64,000 bases of DNA from Pinus tabuliformis (taxonomy: Eukaryota; Streptophyta; Pinopsida; Pinales; Pinaceae), in NCBI GenBank assembly GCA_031772625.1, contig CM062808.1, positions 475,289,655 through 475,353,654 of the forward strand. The letters run 5' to 3'. The position numbers and the translations under genes are program-made. Positions 22,328-33,399 of this stretch are shown in pieces (position 1 is the first letter of the stretch; every line of letters begins with the position of its first letter). The notes under the pieces were generated by a model that saw only the letters and a program-made list of their open reading frames with translations, made no database searches and was not told where the DNA came from.

Positions 22328-23473
22328 TGTTGAAAATGCAACAAGATGATGGAGCTTAGTGAAAAGAAGTCGCCTTCACTAAGTGGTCCCGCAGGCTATT
22401 TTTGGCGCAAAGTCTATTTTTAGACTATGTCTATTTTTAGACATATGGATCATGGTCTATGAGTTGCAGGATGCTATTTGTGGATGATTGGTCATGTTGG
22501 TAAAAATAGATGGACTTATATTTTTAGACATATGGGCGGAGTCTATTTTTAGACTGCCAGTCTAAAAATAGAACAGTCGAATATTATTAGCTCTTAATAA
22601 TATTTGGATTATAAACATTATCTTATCCTCTTGGAGCACTTCAGTTCGAGCTACAGATGTGTCACATGCAGCTGCCAGAAGGAATTATGCTTTTCTTATG
22701 GGTTAGTTGAGCTATTTCATGATGGACTTCAGTTAGAACTCAAGTGATTGAGTTTGGTGGAGTTGATTGAGGAGTTGATGGAGTTGTGTTCAGTTTGACT
22801 TAGTTGAACTAGTTGTATTTAGTCTAACTGCAAATACACTAGTGATGAGTGATGTGAATTAGTTATTAATTAATTCACTAATTATTAACTCATAAATTAA
22901 CTCAAGAGTACATCAATTAACTCAGTGCATGGACAGTTCAGTGGAGACAGGTGTTAGAGGTGAGTGAAAGGGCAAGACAGCTGTCAATTGTGACTATAGT
23001 TGTGCATGAGATTTTCACAATCAATGGATTGAGTTTTGCCAATGAGGATTGCGTGTTTCAGCCAAGGAAATAAGAGTTTGGATCAGCCATACTCATCTAT
23101 TCTCATGCAGGATTGCGCAGTGGAGGCAGGCAAGCAGCGGAGGAGATTTGAACCTGTGATTGATTCAGATCTGAGCTAGTTTGTGTGTAACAGGTGGAGA
23201 TAGTACTGAGTACTTGCGAGGAGTATTGTACTATGTATTGTTACATGTTCTCAATCAATATAATATACAGATAGTAGGGGGTTTTCAGCTATATGCTTTC
23301 CCCATGATATACTATGTTGATATGTGCGATTGATGCTTCAATGTGTGCATGCGATTGTTTCTGAATACTGCAAATTGATGATCAATAGTAGAGGAGGTTA
23401 TGTATTATGCATGCATTCCACAAATAGTGGATAATCTTTGTGAATAAGTGTTATATTATTCAAAATTTCTACA
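22328..23473 (+). repeat. 5' LTR of the copia-like element
   Basis: It is 1146 bp. Its first 250 bp hold repeated TCTATTTTTAGAC words (22413, 22430, 22542), a variant near 22514, and an inverted copy at 22559-22572. The last two form a perfect 14-bp-arm hairpin with a 3-base loop at 22542-22572. Confidence 0.92.
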
Positions 23474-23485
23474 TGGTATTAGAGC
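23474..23485 (+). other. PBS for initiator tRNA-Met
   Basis: TGGTATTAGAGC directly follows the LTR. It differs by one base from the standard plant copia site TGGTATCAGAGC. Confidence 0.88.
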
Positions 23486-23734
23486 AGAGTTGATCATCAG
23501 ATCTATTATTCAGAAAGTGATTACATTTTATTTCTTCAGGCAGAGTTTGTAATCGGGCCAGGTAGCCTCTGGATTCATCCTTCTTTTGGAAGGTGAGATA
23601 TCCGGTGAATGCCCATACAGTCAATCTCTGTATGAGAAATACTTTGTTCTCACGAATTTTAGATCAGAAGCGGTTGAGTTTTGAGCTGGTGGAATTCGAA
23701 TTTGCAGCAGTGTTTTCTTGGTGTCAAAGTTGAA

Positions 23735-24445
23735 ATGTCTTTCAACGGATTGTGATTGGAGTATGCTCTTGAAGGCAGCTCGAATTATATTGCATGCAAA
23801 GATAGGATGAAGGCCGTGTTAGATGAAAATGGGTTGAAGGAGTTCATAGATGCTGAGGTCCCAAAGCCTACTGATACTGCTCAAGTTGAGGCTTGGAAAA
23901 AGAAGACAACAAAGTGTCGAAGGATTCTATTGGAGGGCGTGAAGGATCACATTGTGTCCAGCCTGCATGGAAAGGATTCTCCATACTTGATGTGGAAAGC
24001 GTTGACAGATCTATTCCAAAGCAAGAGCAACCAGAGGAAGTTGGCGCTCAAGGATAAACTCAGAAACATTAAGTGTGAGAAAGGAGACAGTATGCCCAAG
24101 TATCTCACGAAGTTCACTCAATGTCGGGATGAGCTGGGAAGTGTGGGGGTGACTGTCGATGATGAGGACTTGGTGAGCTTGGCTCTCCTTGGTCTTCCGA
24201 AGAGTTGGCATTCCTATCAGGACTCTGTCAATGGTCGGGAGAAATTGCCAGGATGGGAGAGACTTTGGTCGGATCTTGTGCAAGAGGAGATCAGGTGGAA
24301 TACCAGGGACAGATCTTCATCAAAGGCATCTGCTAAAGAAAATTGCGCTTTGGCTGCCAAAGCAAAGAAGGGGAAGGAGAAGGGTTCTCTTTCCGAATCC
24401 AGTTCTTCCAATGATGGGAAGAAGGTTGACAAATTGAAAGTGTGA
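23735..24445 (+). pseudogene. gag: Ty1/copia Gag
   Basis: The ATG at 23735 starts a Retrotran_gag_2 (UBN2)-type Gag of about 236 codons. Motifs include TKCRRILLEGVKDHIV, MWKALTDLFQSKS, KCEKGDSMPKYLTKF and LALLGLPKSW, followed by a Lys/Ser-rich tail. A TGA at 23753 interrupts codon 7, where Trp is expected. Another TGA at 24443 falls immediately before the zinc knuckle, which continues in the same frame. It would form the nucleocapsid shell. Confidence 0.88.
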
Positions 24446-24907
24446 TGCTTTCGTTGTCATGAGGTGGGCCATTATGCTGCAAATTGTCCATGGAGGAAAT
24501 CCAAGAAGGGATCCGGGGAAGGATATGAAGGTGAGGCACTTGCTTCACAGTTTGAGTTGGATTTCACACTCTTCGCATGCATGGTTTCATCCATGGTGGG
24601 AAGTGGTTGGTTTCTTGACAGTGGAGCTTCTTTCCACATGACCGGTGACAAGAGTTTGTTCAGTACTTTGGAGGAGAAAGATCTCCAGATACTCATAGTG
24701 ATGGGTAATGATGAGAAGTATAGTGTCTCAGGTGTAGGCACGATTATTTTTCAAAGGGAGCATGGAGCTCGCCTTACCTTGACCGATGTCAAGTATGTAC
24801 CAGGACTGAAGAGAAACTTGGTGTCGATTGCGATGCTGGAAGACAGAGGCTATGATGTAGTCTTCAGTAAGGGAAAGGTTTTCCTTAGACACATCATCAC
24901 TAGATAG
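24446..24907 (+). pseudogene. Copia zinc knuckle and aspartic protease
   Basis: This is in frame with Gag. CFRCHEVGHYAANC is a complete CX2CX4HX4C nucleocapsid knuckle. WFLDSGASFHMT is an intact protease active site, followed by the usual LTLTDVKYVPGLKRNLVSI block. The frame stops with TAG at 24905. A short GAG-pre-integrase remnant (VKQIGSWVKNLYALEV) follows, and coding similarity ends there. Confidence 0.9.
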
Positions 24908-25627
24908 GTGAAGCAGATTGGTTCATGGGTCAAGAACCTGTATGCTCTTGAGGTTCAAGATGCATGTGAAGCCTTGAGCAGCGAGGCAACTGATGGAGAC
25001 TTGGTGGTTGAGAGGGAGCGTGGAAGTGGAGATCGAGTAGAGACATCTACTGATGCAGAGACCTCCAGTAGGGGGAAACTTCGAGCTAGGTGGGCTGAGG
25101 GATCGCATGTAGCCATACCTCCAGGTAGGAGGTGGGGTGATGTGGATTGATCATCCCAAGGAGGAGGGGCAGGATCCTTGAGGTATCCAACCTCTTGGAT
25201 GAGACCTTGCTATAGGAGCCCCGATGTGGAGTAGCAGGAACTGATTGATTGGGTAGAGACAGATGCGGATGGAGTGGAAGAGAGAGCGACAGTGCAGGGG
25301 ATCCCAGGACAACGCATAGCTAGCAGGCTGTAGCAATGCGAGAGGCACAAGTGTTTTGCACAGTGCTAGGTGGCACAGAGAGGTGTGCAATGGCGCGAGA
25401 TGCATGGAGATGTTGCCTTAGCGCAGATGTTAGAGAGGGAGCACTTGTCAGCAGCAGGTAGAGCTTCAACATCAGAGTATGTTCCTAGCCCAACAGAGTG
25501 GTCAGTTGGGAGTGTTTTTGTTCCAAGTGTTGTTGGAGCAAGTGGACCGGGAAAATGTGTTGCATGCAGAACATTCCAGAGTTGCAGGATAGGGGTTGCA
25601 GATAATCCATATCTTGTTGAGAGGGAG
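24908..25627 (+). other. Non-coding 3' internal region of the copia-like element
   Basis: After the GAG-pre-integrase remnant the sequence is G-rich and unrelated to integrase or RT. It ends in the purine tract ttgagagggag (25617-25627), a good polypurine tract abutting the 3' LTR. The loss of pol is therefore an internal deletion or replacement that kept both priming sites. Confidence 0.75.
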
Positions 25628-26765
25628 TGTTGAAAATGCAACAAGATGATGGATCTTAGTGAAAAGAAGTCGCCTTCACTAAGTGGTCCCGCAGGCTATT
25701 TTTGGCGCAAAGTCTATTTTTAGACATATGGATCATGGTATATGAGTTGCAGGATGCTATTTGTGGATGATTGGTCATGTTGGCAAAAATAGATGGACTT
25801 CTATTTTTAGACATATGGGCAAAGTCTATTTTTAGATTGCCAGTCTAAAAATAGAACAGTCGAATATTATTAGCTCTTAATAATATTTGGACTATAAACA
25901 TTATCTTATCCTCTTGGAGCACTTCAGTTTGAGCTACGGATGTGGCACATGCAACTGCTAGAAGGAAATACGCTTTTCTTATGGGTTAGTTGAGCTATTG
26001 CATGATGGACTTCAGTTAGAACTCAAGTGATTGAGTTTGGTGGAGTTGATTGAGGAGTTGATGGAGTTATGTTCAGTTTGAATTAGTTGAACTAGTTGTA
26101 TTTAGTCTAACTGCAAATACACTAGTGATGAGTGATGTGAATTAGTTATTAATTAATTCACTAATTATTAACTCATAAATTAACTCAATAATACATCAGT
26201 TAACTCAGTGCATGGACAGTTCAGTGGAGACAGGTGTTAGAGGTGAGTGAAAGGGCAAGACAACTGTCAGTTGTGACTATAGTTGTGCATGAGATTTGCA
26301 CAATCAATGGATTGAGTTTTGCCAATGAGGATTGTGTGTTTCAGCCAAGGAAATACGAGTTTGGATCAGACATACTCATCTATTCTCATGCAGGATTGCG
26401 CAGTGGAGGCAGGTAAGCAGCAGAGGAGATTTGAACCTGTGATTGATTCAGATCTTAGCTAGTTTGTGTGTGACAGGTGGAGATAGTACTGAGTACTTGC
26501 GAGGAGTATTGTACTATGTATTGTTACATGTTCTCAATCAATATAATATATAGATAGTAGGGGGTTTTCAGCTGTATGCTTTCCCCATGGTATACTATGT
26601 TGATATGTGTGATTGATGCTTCAATGTGCACATGCGATTGTTTCTGAATACTGCAAATTGATGATCAATAGTAGAGGAGGTTATGTATTATGCATGCATT
26701 CCGCAAATAGTTTATAATCAGGATAATCTTTGTGAATAAGTGTTATATGATTCAAAATTTCTACA
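25628..26765 (+). repeat. 3' LTR of the copia-like element
   Basis: It is 1138 bp and aligned to 22328-23473. It lacks one TCTATTTTTAGAC unit (about 17 bp) present in the 5' LTR and has scattered substitutions. Confidence 0.92.
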
Positions 26766-27153
26766 CTTCATATGTAAATGGCGTCGGGAATGGGTCGTGA
26801 ACACATGCGTCATTGAGCTTCCTGAGGTCCACGCAGATTCGAATTTCACCCTTCTGTTTTTTCTCCTCTACTACCATAGGACTCACCCAGTCGGATTCTT
26901 CCATTGGTTCGATTATTCCTGATGCAAGCATCTTGTCCAACTCTTCATGGACCTTTTCTTTGTACTTCGGATTCAACCAGTAAGGTCGCTGCTTAACTAG
27001 CTTCGCATCCGGTTTCAGAGTAATCTTCATCATCCCTAAATCGCCAATGATCCCCTTTAAATCCGTGATTTTGGTTGGGAACAAATCCTGATATTTGCGG
27101 AGTAACTCGGTGACCTTATCCACCGTAGCATCATCCCAATAATCCCCAAGCAT

Positions 27154-27750
27154 CGCGTACTTCGGCTCAGCATCAATACCAATGTTTACCTGCTTTGTCT
27201 TTAGCGGCGCAGTGATGTCGGGGTCCTCAATTGGTGGTCGTCGAACTTCGCAACTCCCTTCAGTTTTTGGAATATTAATGTTTCGAGGGTCGTCATCATC
27301 CTCCTCTACTTGTACGTTATAGCATTATAGGGCATGAATTAATTGGGTTGACCATACTAGTTGAACTACTTCCCGTGGTTCCTATGGTATTTTGAAGATG
27401 GCGGTTTTCACAGCTTTCAATGCGTCGTCAACAGTATCCGACCATGGGTCTTCAAAGGTGAATGTTAACAAAAATCCCTGTGCAAGACATCCCATTCACC
27501 CGTACCATGTCAGAGTTCTGTCTCAGTGTACCAGTTCCTCGGTATGACATCCAGGGTATGGTAGAATAGGTGTACCCATTCAGGATGAGGTTCTTCTCCA
27601 TAGGCCTTGGTCCATTTTGTGAGGTGTGTGCGTGGGTCATCACGTCCATCGTATTTATCTACTATTCATAGTTCTGATTCCACAAACCATAGCCGCATTA
27701 TCCTCCTATAGTGGTGCCAGTTTTCAAAAGTTCCTTGATGTGTTCCCCAC
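27154..27750 (-). pseudogene. Gag-like module between protease and RT of the minus-strand element
   Basis: On the minus strand, fragments read YRRIMRLWFVESEL, VDKYDGRDDPRTHLTKW, PEWVHLFYHTLDVIPRNWY and ELRHGTGEWDVLHRDF. This is the layout of a plant Retrotrans_gag domain. It continues from YDGLTVVDEFLSKFE at ~32290, across the LARD insertion. A separate Gag lies upstream of the protease (34135-34565), so this element seems to hold two gag-like modules. A degenerate linker (27154-27400) leads to RT. Confidence 0.6.
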
Positions 27751-28815
27751 TGTTATAGACATTTTTGTGCCTTACAGCATGAAGCATGAAATTTCCATAA
27801 TCTAAGGGATCCAAAGTCCCTAAACATGTTGTTCCTACCCCTAGAGGAACAAGGTCAGCAAACCACAACACTAAATATCAGTTCTCCACCTGAAAACACT
27901 CAAAAACAAGGCAATTCTGGATCATGTCAACTGCTCCACTGAGCATCTGCGCTGAATGTCAACTGCTCCACTGTCTACCTGCGCTGAATGTCAACTGCAA
28001 AGAAGGCTACCTGCCCTGGGCGAGTTGGGACATGTGGCACAGTCATTCCTCAAGGTGTCAATGCCCAGGAAGCTTCCAAAATGACACTTGGATCAAGGAA
28101 TTCGACTGGTGATGAGTAAGAGGGTCTAGATCTCCAAGTGGAAGAAAGAACCTCCAAGTGGACTCAAGAACTGAAGAATAACTGAAGTGGGAGAGGACAC
28201 TAGTCAGCTTCATGCCAGCTACAAGCTGACTCATCCTTTCTCCAAAACTCCTATATATAGAGCTCTCTCATGAGGTCTAGGGGGGCTGGAATCTTGTGAA
28301 TGTAAGGAAGTGCTGTTGGTTTGAGTTTAGAACTATTGGGGTATTTGCTTTGAAGGAGGTGAAGAGGAGATTTATTTCTACTGGGAGGTGATGCTGGATT
28401 GGGCCTTTTATGGTTGTATCACTTCCTGAACTTTACTTCTTCCATTAATAAAGCATTTGAGGTTCTTCTATATACATGTGTCTCAATGATGTGTTGCTAT
28501 ACTTGTGTATTTGATTTATTCTAATCCTTGAATCAATTATGAATGTATGCTTCTTGTAGTTTCCTTCTCTTGCCATTTTGCAGGATCTTGTTGTAGCTAG
28601 GCCAGTGAAAGAGCAAGGAGTTGGGAGCAAGCAGCAAAGAGAGAAGATTGGATCAATCATTAGCGAAAGACATCGGTTAGTGGATCTCTTTCTCCCCTCT
28701 CTTACATCTCATAAAGAAGTAATCTCAAATAGCTTTGCTTTGATTGTTGCTGAGGTACTATCACCCTTAGAGTGGGATAGGGTCATTCCGTATTGGATAC
28801 TTTTCCCAACAACAA
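27751..28815 (+). repeat. 5' LTR of the LARD
   Basis: It is 1065 bp. It contains a 32-bp tandem repeat (tgtcaactgctccactg... at 27925, 27957 and 27989), a 9-bp-arm inverted repeat (agtcagctt/aagctgact, 28202-28232) and a TATA box ctatatatag at 28251-28260. All are conserved in the 3' LTR and in the inverted copy at 62981. Confidence 0.93.
28251..28260 (+). promoter_or_regulatory. LARD LTR TATA box
   Basis: CTATATATAG lies about 20 bp after an inverted repeat and is conserved at 31644-31653 in the 3' LTR. The transcription start is expected about 30 bp downstream. Confidence 0.65.
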
Positions 28816-28818
28816 ATT

Positions 28819-28836
28819 GGCGACTCCACTGGGGAA
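28819..28836 (+). other. LARD primer-binding site
   Basis: TGGCGACTCCACTGGGGA starts 3 bp after the 5' LTR. It is intact-looking and similar to the PBS of the giant element at 8925, suggesting the same tRNA class. Confidence 0.82.
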
Positions 28837-29181
28837 AACACATTACTCTAAAGAGTGAGGAGACTAACTTTCATTTCTAGGATCACGCATCGCAAATAGT
28901 CACATACCAACCCTGAATGGTCTATTCAATCAAGAAATGTCTCCACCCCCAGTCCTCCTTCCCGATGAGTGCGAGTGATTCGGAAAGATGGGACTGGAAC
29001 CCCGGGGGCATGCAAACCTTTTGGAGTGCAAGCTAAGAGCGGTTATTTATCTTTTTTTGGGATTAGCCGTGTCCGAACTTGCATAAAGAAAGGATGAGAG
29101 GGAGCATAGCTTTGGTAAGGCGCGAGCTCTATAAAAAATGGGATCTTACAGGGGACATTTCTTATCTTATGACTGGTATAT

Positions 29182-29982
29182 CGAGCAGTTTTACCGCGGA
29201 ATTTATGCTCGTTAAAAAATAGAAAAGCGAGATCCGAGCAGTTTTAGCACATAGTTCATGCTCGTTAAAAAATAAACATAAGATTGAGCAGTGTTTTTGG
29301 TGCATTCAAGCTCGTTAAATAAAAAATGAACCTATCCCGGTAAATAACCATTGTGATCGTAAATTTATTAGCCATAAAAAGCCTTGGTCGTGTTTTGCAC
29401 CTGCCACCTCCATTCCATTTGGCTGATCGTTCACCTCCATATGATTGTTTACCCATTTTGAGGAACAGCTGCGAAGAGTGATTTCACCTAGCCATCCTTG
29501 TGACACTGCCATGATTGGAAAATTCCAACCTGTACCTGGAATCTGCTGCTATCCCTGTTTATCACTCGTTCCTCAAAAGACGAGTCTTCTTTGAGCTCTT
29601 TTCATCTGACTCGTAAAATATGAAAAGTTTGCCGAGTTTTGGCCTTCCAGCTCGTTAAAATGACCGGAAGAGCTATCCCTCCTCTAGATTTTAATCTTTT
29701 TGAACCTGAGGGATTATTGCACAAAAAGGTCGAGCGCTTGTTTTATTCGGCTCGTTAAAATTATCGAAAACTCATCCCTTCTGTATTGTTTTATACTTTT
29801 TCGGACTTAAGGGATTAGATGACGAAAAAGGAATTTTGGAGTTAACTTTCTGTACCTTTTCAGACTCTCTAAAAATGAAAAGGACCGAGTTTTCCTTGTC
29901 GTTAGACTCGTTAAAATGATCAAATAGCGACAAACTTGTCTTTAGACGAGAACGAGTTTCCCTATCGCTAGGCTCGTTAAAA
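29182..29982 (+). repeat. Array of eight CGAG...CTCGTTAAAA inverted-repeat units
   Basis: Units begin at 29182, 29235, 29285, 29581, 29633, 29731, 29886 and 29953. Each starts CGAG (TGAG in unit 3), runs 15-30 variable bases, and ends with the complementary CTCG followed by TTAAA(A); unit 4 reads CTCGTAAAA. Arms are 4-6 bp. In units 4, 7 and 8 an extra 8-10-bp stem brackets the CTCG word itself (for example cctatcgcta...tagcgatggg). No ORF explains the pattern. It may be a structured RNA or a protein-binding array. Confidence 0.75.
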
Positions 29983-29999
29983 CATAGCGATGGGCTTGC

Positions 30000-31143
30000 C
30001 CGAAGGGCAGGTTATAGAACAAGCATATGTTATCCTCCTCAAGCTTGACAAAAATAAAGAGGTACTGGTCAGAAATGACTGGGGAAAAATTGGGAGAACC
30101 TCAAAGCTTTAATGGTAGCAAGTCGCTCTTGAACATGACACTTTTCCTTCGTATCACATCGGGTTGGGTTGTTTCATTCACCGGTCTCATCACCATGGTC
30201 TTCGCCAAACCATCCACATTTGGGGTAATGCTACCGATCCATCGCATCAGTGTCGTTATATGTTCCAGAGATGTTGTTTAGAAAGAGTCAATCGTGTCCC
30301 ATCCACTGCCATACATTATCCTTCATCCATCCATGATCGCCACCCTGAATCATATTTCACAGATTGTTTTCACCTCCACTAAAATCATTAGCTCCGTTCC
30401 GTGTCACTGATGTGGGATTCATTAAGGCCCTCCTTTGACGGATCGCTTCTTGTCGACTTCAGCTCATTATCCAAGAAGTTGATCTAGGAACACCCCCCTC
30501 AGTACTTTCAAGCTTGCATGCCTCAATGGCAAGTTTCTCACTTCCGGCGACAGGTATACATCAATGACCTTCGACCAGAAGATTTTGTGTGGTGTTCGAC
30601 GCCAAGTCCTATATTCACACCGCGTGAATTGTACTGCAGTACCTTGAGGGTCATTTTCATTATCGGTGATTCCTCTCGCGCTTGTTAACAGTTTACATCA
30701 TTGACTGGTAATCAAGCGATGTCTTTCCATGTTCGACTTCAGCGCAATTATCACATGGATCGACTTGTACTTAGAGTGAATATCGAACGAGTTTGAAGAC
30801 CCCGGATCTAGTTTCATCCATCCGGGATGCGAGATATATTCAGGAAATATAAAGACATTTGACATGTACATCATTGCAGCAGATGATCATCCTACTCAAA
30901 GGATGATAATTTCAGCAGAGAATTCTCAGTCTACCATCAGACGATCGTCTGTTCTATGTACCAAAATGAATTTATAAAGCTGAGCATGGGAATGCCCACC
31001 TCAGCTAGATCATGAAAGCAGAATGAAAAATAATGTATTGTATTTTATTTTATTACAGGTCACCTCTCAGCGATTGAATGAACTTCGGATCCTCTGGATA
31101 AAGCATTTCACCCGATAAACGACCTCATACTTTAGGGGGCAAC
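30000..31143 (+). other. Non-coding 3' internal region of the LARD
   Basis: No retroelement domain is found in any frame. The longest frame (84 codons at 30027) resembles nothing known to me. The region ends in tttagggggcaac (31131-31143), a convincing polypurine tract against the 3' LTR. Confidence 0.7.
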
Positions 31144-32207
31144 TGTTATAGACATTTTTGTGCCTTACAGCATGAAGCATGAAATGTCCATAATCTAAGG
31201 GATCCAAAGTCCCTAAACATGTTGTTCCTACCCCTAGAGGAACAAGGTCAGCAAACCACAGCACTAAATATCAGTTCTCCACCTGAAAACACTCAAAAAC
31301 AAGGCAATTCTGGATCATGTCAACTGCTCCACTGAGCATCTGCGTTGAATGTCAACTGCTCCACTGTCTACCTGCGCTGAATGTCAACTGCAAAGAAGGC
31401 TACCTGCGCTGGGCGAGTTGGGACATGTGGCACAGTCATTCCTCAAGGTGTCAATGCCCAGGAAGCTTCCAAAATGACACTTGGATCAAGGAATTCGACT
31501 GGTGATGAGTAAGAGGGTCTAGATCTCCAAGTGGAAGCAAGAACCTCCAAGTGGACTCAAGAACTGAAGAATAACTGAAGTGGGAGAGGACACTAGTCAG
31601 CTTCATGCCAGCTACAAGCTGACTCATCCTTTCTCCAAAACTCCTATATATAGAGCTCTCTCATGAGGTCTAGGGGGGCTGGAATCTTGTGAATGTAAGG
31701 AAGTGCTGTTGGTTTGAGTTTAGAACTATTGGGTGATTTGCTTTGAAGGAGGTGAAGAGGAGATTTCTTTCTGCTGGGAGGTGATGCTGGATTGGGCCTT
31801 TTATGGTTGTATCACTTCCTGAACTTTACTTCTTCCATTAATAAAGCATTTGAGGTTCTTCTATATACATGTGTCTCAATGATGTGTTGCTATACTTGTG
31901 TATTTGATTTATTCTAATCCTTGAATCAATTATGAATGCATGCTTCTTGTAGTTTCCTTCTCTTGCCATTTTGCAGGATCTTGTTGTAGCTGGGCCAGTG
32001 AAAGAGCAAGGAGTTGGGAGCAAGCAGCAAAGAGAGAAGATTGGATCAATCATTAGCGAAAGACATCGGTTAGTGGATCTCTTTCTCCCCTCTCTTACAT
32101 CTCATAAAGAAGTAATCTCAAATAGCTTTGCTTTGATTGTTGCTGAGGTACTATCACCCTTAGAGTGGGATAGGGTCATTCCGTATTGGATACTTTTCCC
32201 AACAACA
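31144..32207 (+). repeat. 3' LTR of the LARD
   Basis: It is 1064 bp, about 99% identical to 27751-28815 by eye. It ends CCCAACAACA and is followed by the TSD CCCAC. Confidence 0.93.
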
Positions 32208-32212
32208 CCCAC

Positions 32213-33116
32213 CAACGCACAGGTGTCGCACGCAGCGCCCACTTCAATGGTGCTCTGATACTACGCTCTCAAACTTGCTCAAGAATTCATCCACTACTGT
32301 CAATCCATCATATGTCGATAGATATCGGGCTTGTGCTATCACGCAACGCAGTGATTTAATCATCATGTTGCAATTCAGCGTTGTCACATCATTCAATCGA
32401 TTGTGCCATCGTTCATCTTCTTCGTCTAAATCCGAGGCATAGGAACCTGCATGCGCCCACGAGATTCTTCCATCTACAGTCGGGTTCACCCATTCCTGAT
32501 CTCGCGCAGTTATCTTGTAGATACAATCTAGCTCATCGTCGCTTCCATTGTCACGTACAAGTTCAATGTAGCGTGCTCCTTCGGCTGGATCCAGTGGAAC
32601 TATTATGCATAGAGACTTTTTCTCGAATATCATCTTTCGCTTCTTCAAGTTGATGACTCCATTCATATTTGTGGCCCAATCTATTTCTAGCAACGCAGGG
32701 TAAGGGTTGTTGTCATCAACAATCTCTATTACCTCAAAGTTCGTCTGCATGCTCGCGCCTTCGATGTCCACTGTTACCCCTTGCAACCTTCCCATGGGAA
32801 AGATCTTTTGTTGGTTTGCCATCTGTAATTGAATAGGAGACCACTATAACGCGGGCTTGCCCATGCGTTCCCACGTTTGCTTTGGTAACACATTCGCATA
32901 CGAACCCAAGTCTAGGATTACCTGATCCATCTCATACTCGCCAATCTGCGCCATCAATCTCATTTCTCTCCCGGTGCACAATGAATGCTTTCTCGATTTT
33001 TGGACTACGCGTGGTTCACCCGACCCTACGCACCTAGTGATGAGCTCTTGTAGTCCTTTAACTACCTTATTGTCGTGCAGCAGCTTCATACATGTCTCTA
33101 AAATGGTAGTAAGCAT
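32213..33116 (-). pseudogene. Protease and following linker of the minus-strand element
   Basis: The frame 33116-32844 contains MDQVILDLGSYANVLPKQTWERMG, a plant Ty3/gypsy aspartic protease site of the D-L-G-S type. The frame 32822-32244 continues with NNPYPALLEIDWATNMNGVINLKKRKM, the usual end of this protease. It then passes into an acidic linker and the start of a gag-like module (YDGLTVVDEFLSKFE). The LARD insertion follows at 32207. Confidence 0.82.
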
Positions 33117-33399
33117 AGAAGGATCCTTCCCGAGCTATGGTTGATCCTTACTACCTGAAGTAGAGGCCTCTGTGAATCTCTTCTTAGCTTCCATAAATGT
33201 CTACTTTGCATGTTCCAATTCAAACTTAGGTTCCTTTGTAGGAGCCTTGCAAACCCATGTATCTTCTTCAGGATGCTTGCCTTCATCTTCCCCTATAGTC
33301 ATGCCGCTTCTGAGCATCATGTTCACATTGGGGTCTTCTTCGTGAGGTTCAGACCTCAAAATTTGGATGTTATGGGTCAGAGTAGGCTATAGTACCCTT

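Larger units (their letters stand above)
22328..26765 (+). mobile_element. Ty1/copia-like Gag/protease-only (TR-GAG type) element
   Basis: The element is 4438 bp with 1146- and 1138-bp LTRs (TGTTGAAAAT...TTCTACA) and a perfect TSD CTTCA (22323-22327 and 26766-26770). The internal region of ~2.15 kb holds Gag, a zinc knuckle and protease only. The integrase core, RT and RNase H are missing, so it depends on other copia elements for replication. LTR divergence by eye is about 2-3%. Confidence 0.92.
21961..27153 (-). pseudogene. pol: Reverse transcriptase of the minus-strand element, split by a copia-like insertion
   Basis: The N-terminal half lies at 27153-26771 (LLRKYQDLFPTKITDLKGI, SDWVSPMVV, IRICVDLRKLNDACVHD). 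The C-terminal half lies at 22327-22015 (SFTDGFSGYHQIKI, FQYTVMPFGLKNVP, EVYFDDWTIFG). The catalytic Asp residues are visible in TDGFSGY and FDDW. The break is the insertion 22328-26765 with duplicated CTTCA. The FDDW box is characteristic of one non-chromovirus Ty3/gypsy group in land plants. Confidence 0.88.
27751..32207 (+). mobile_element. LARD-type non-autonomous LTR element
   Basis: The element is 4457 bp with 1065- and 1064-bp LTRs (TGTTATAGAC...CCCAACAACA) and a perfect TSD CCCAC (27746-27750 and 32208-32212). About a dozen differences separate the LTRs (~1%), so the insertion is recent. The 2.3-kb internal region has a good PBS and polypurine tract but no retroelement protein. The PBS type suggests a Tat-like Ty3/gypsy partner for mobilisation. 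Another LTR of the family is inverted at 62981-64000. Confidence 0.93.

Noticed and set aside
28578-32258. A 79-residue frame (MQDLVVAGPVKEQG...) shared by all three LARD LTRs
   Set aside because: The LTRs are ~99% identical as DNA, so shared protein text is no evidence for coding. It runs across the LTR end into flanking sequence.
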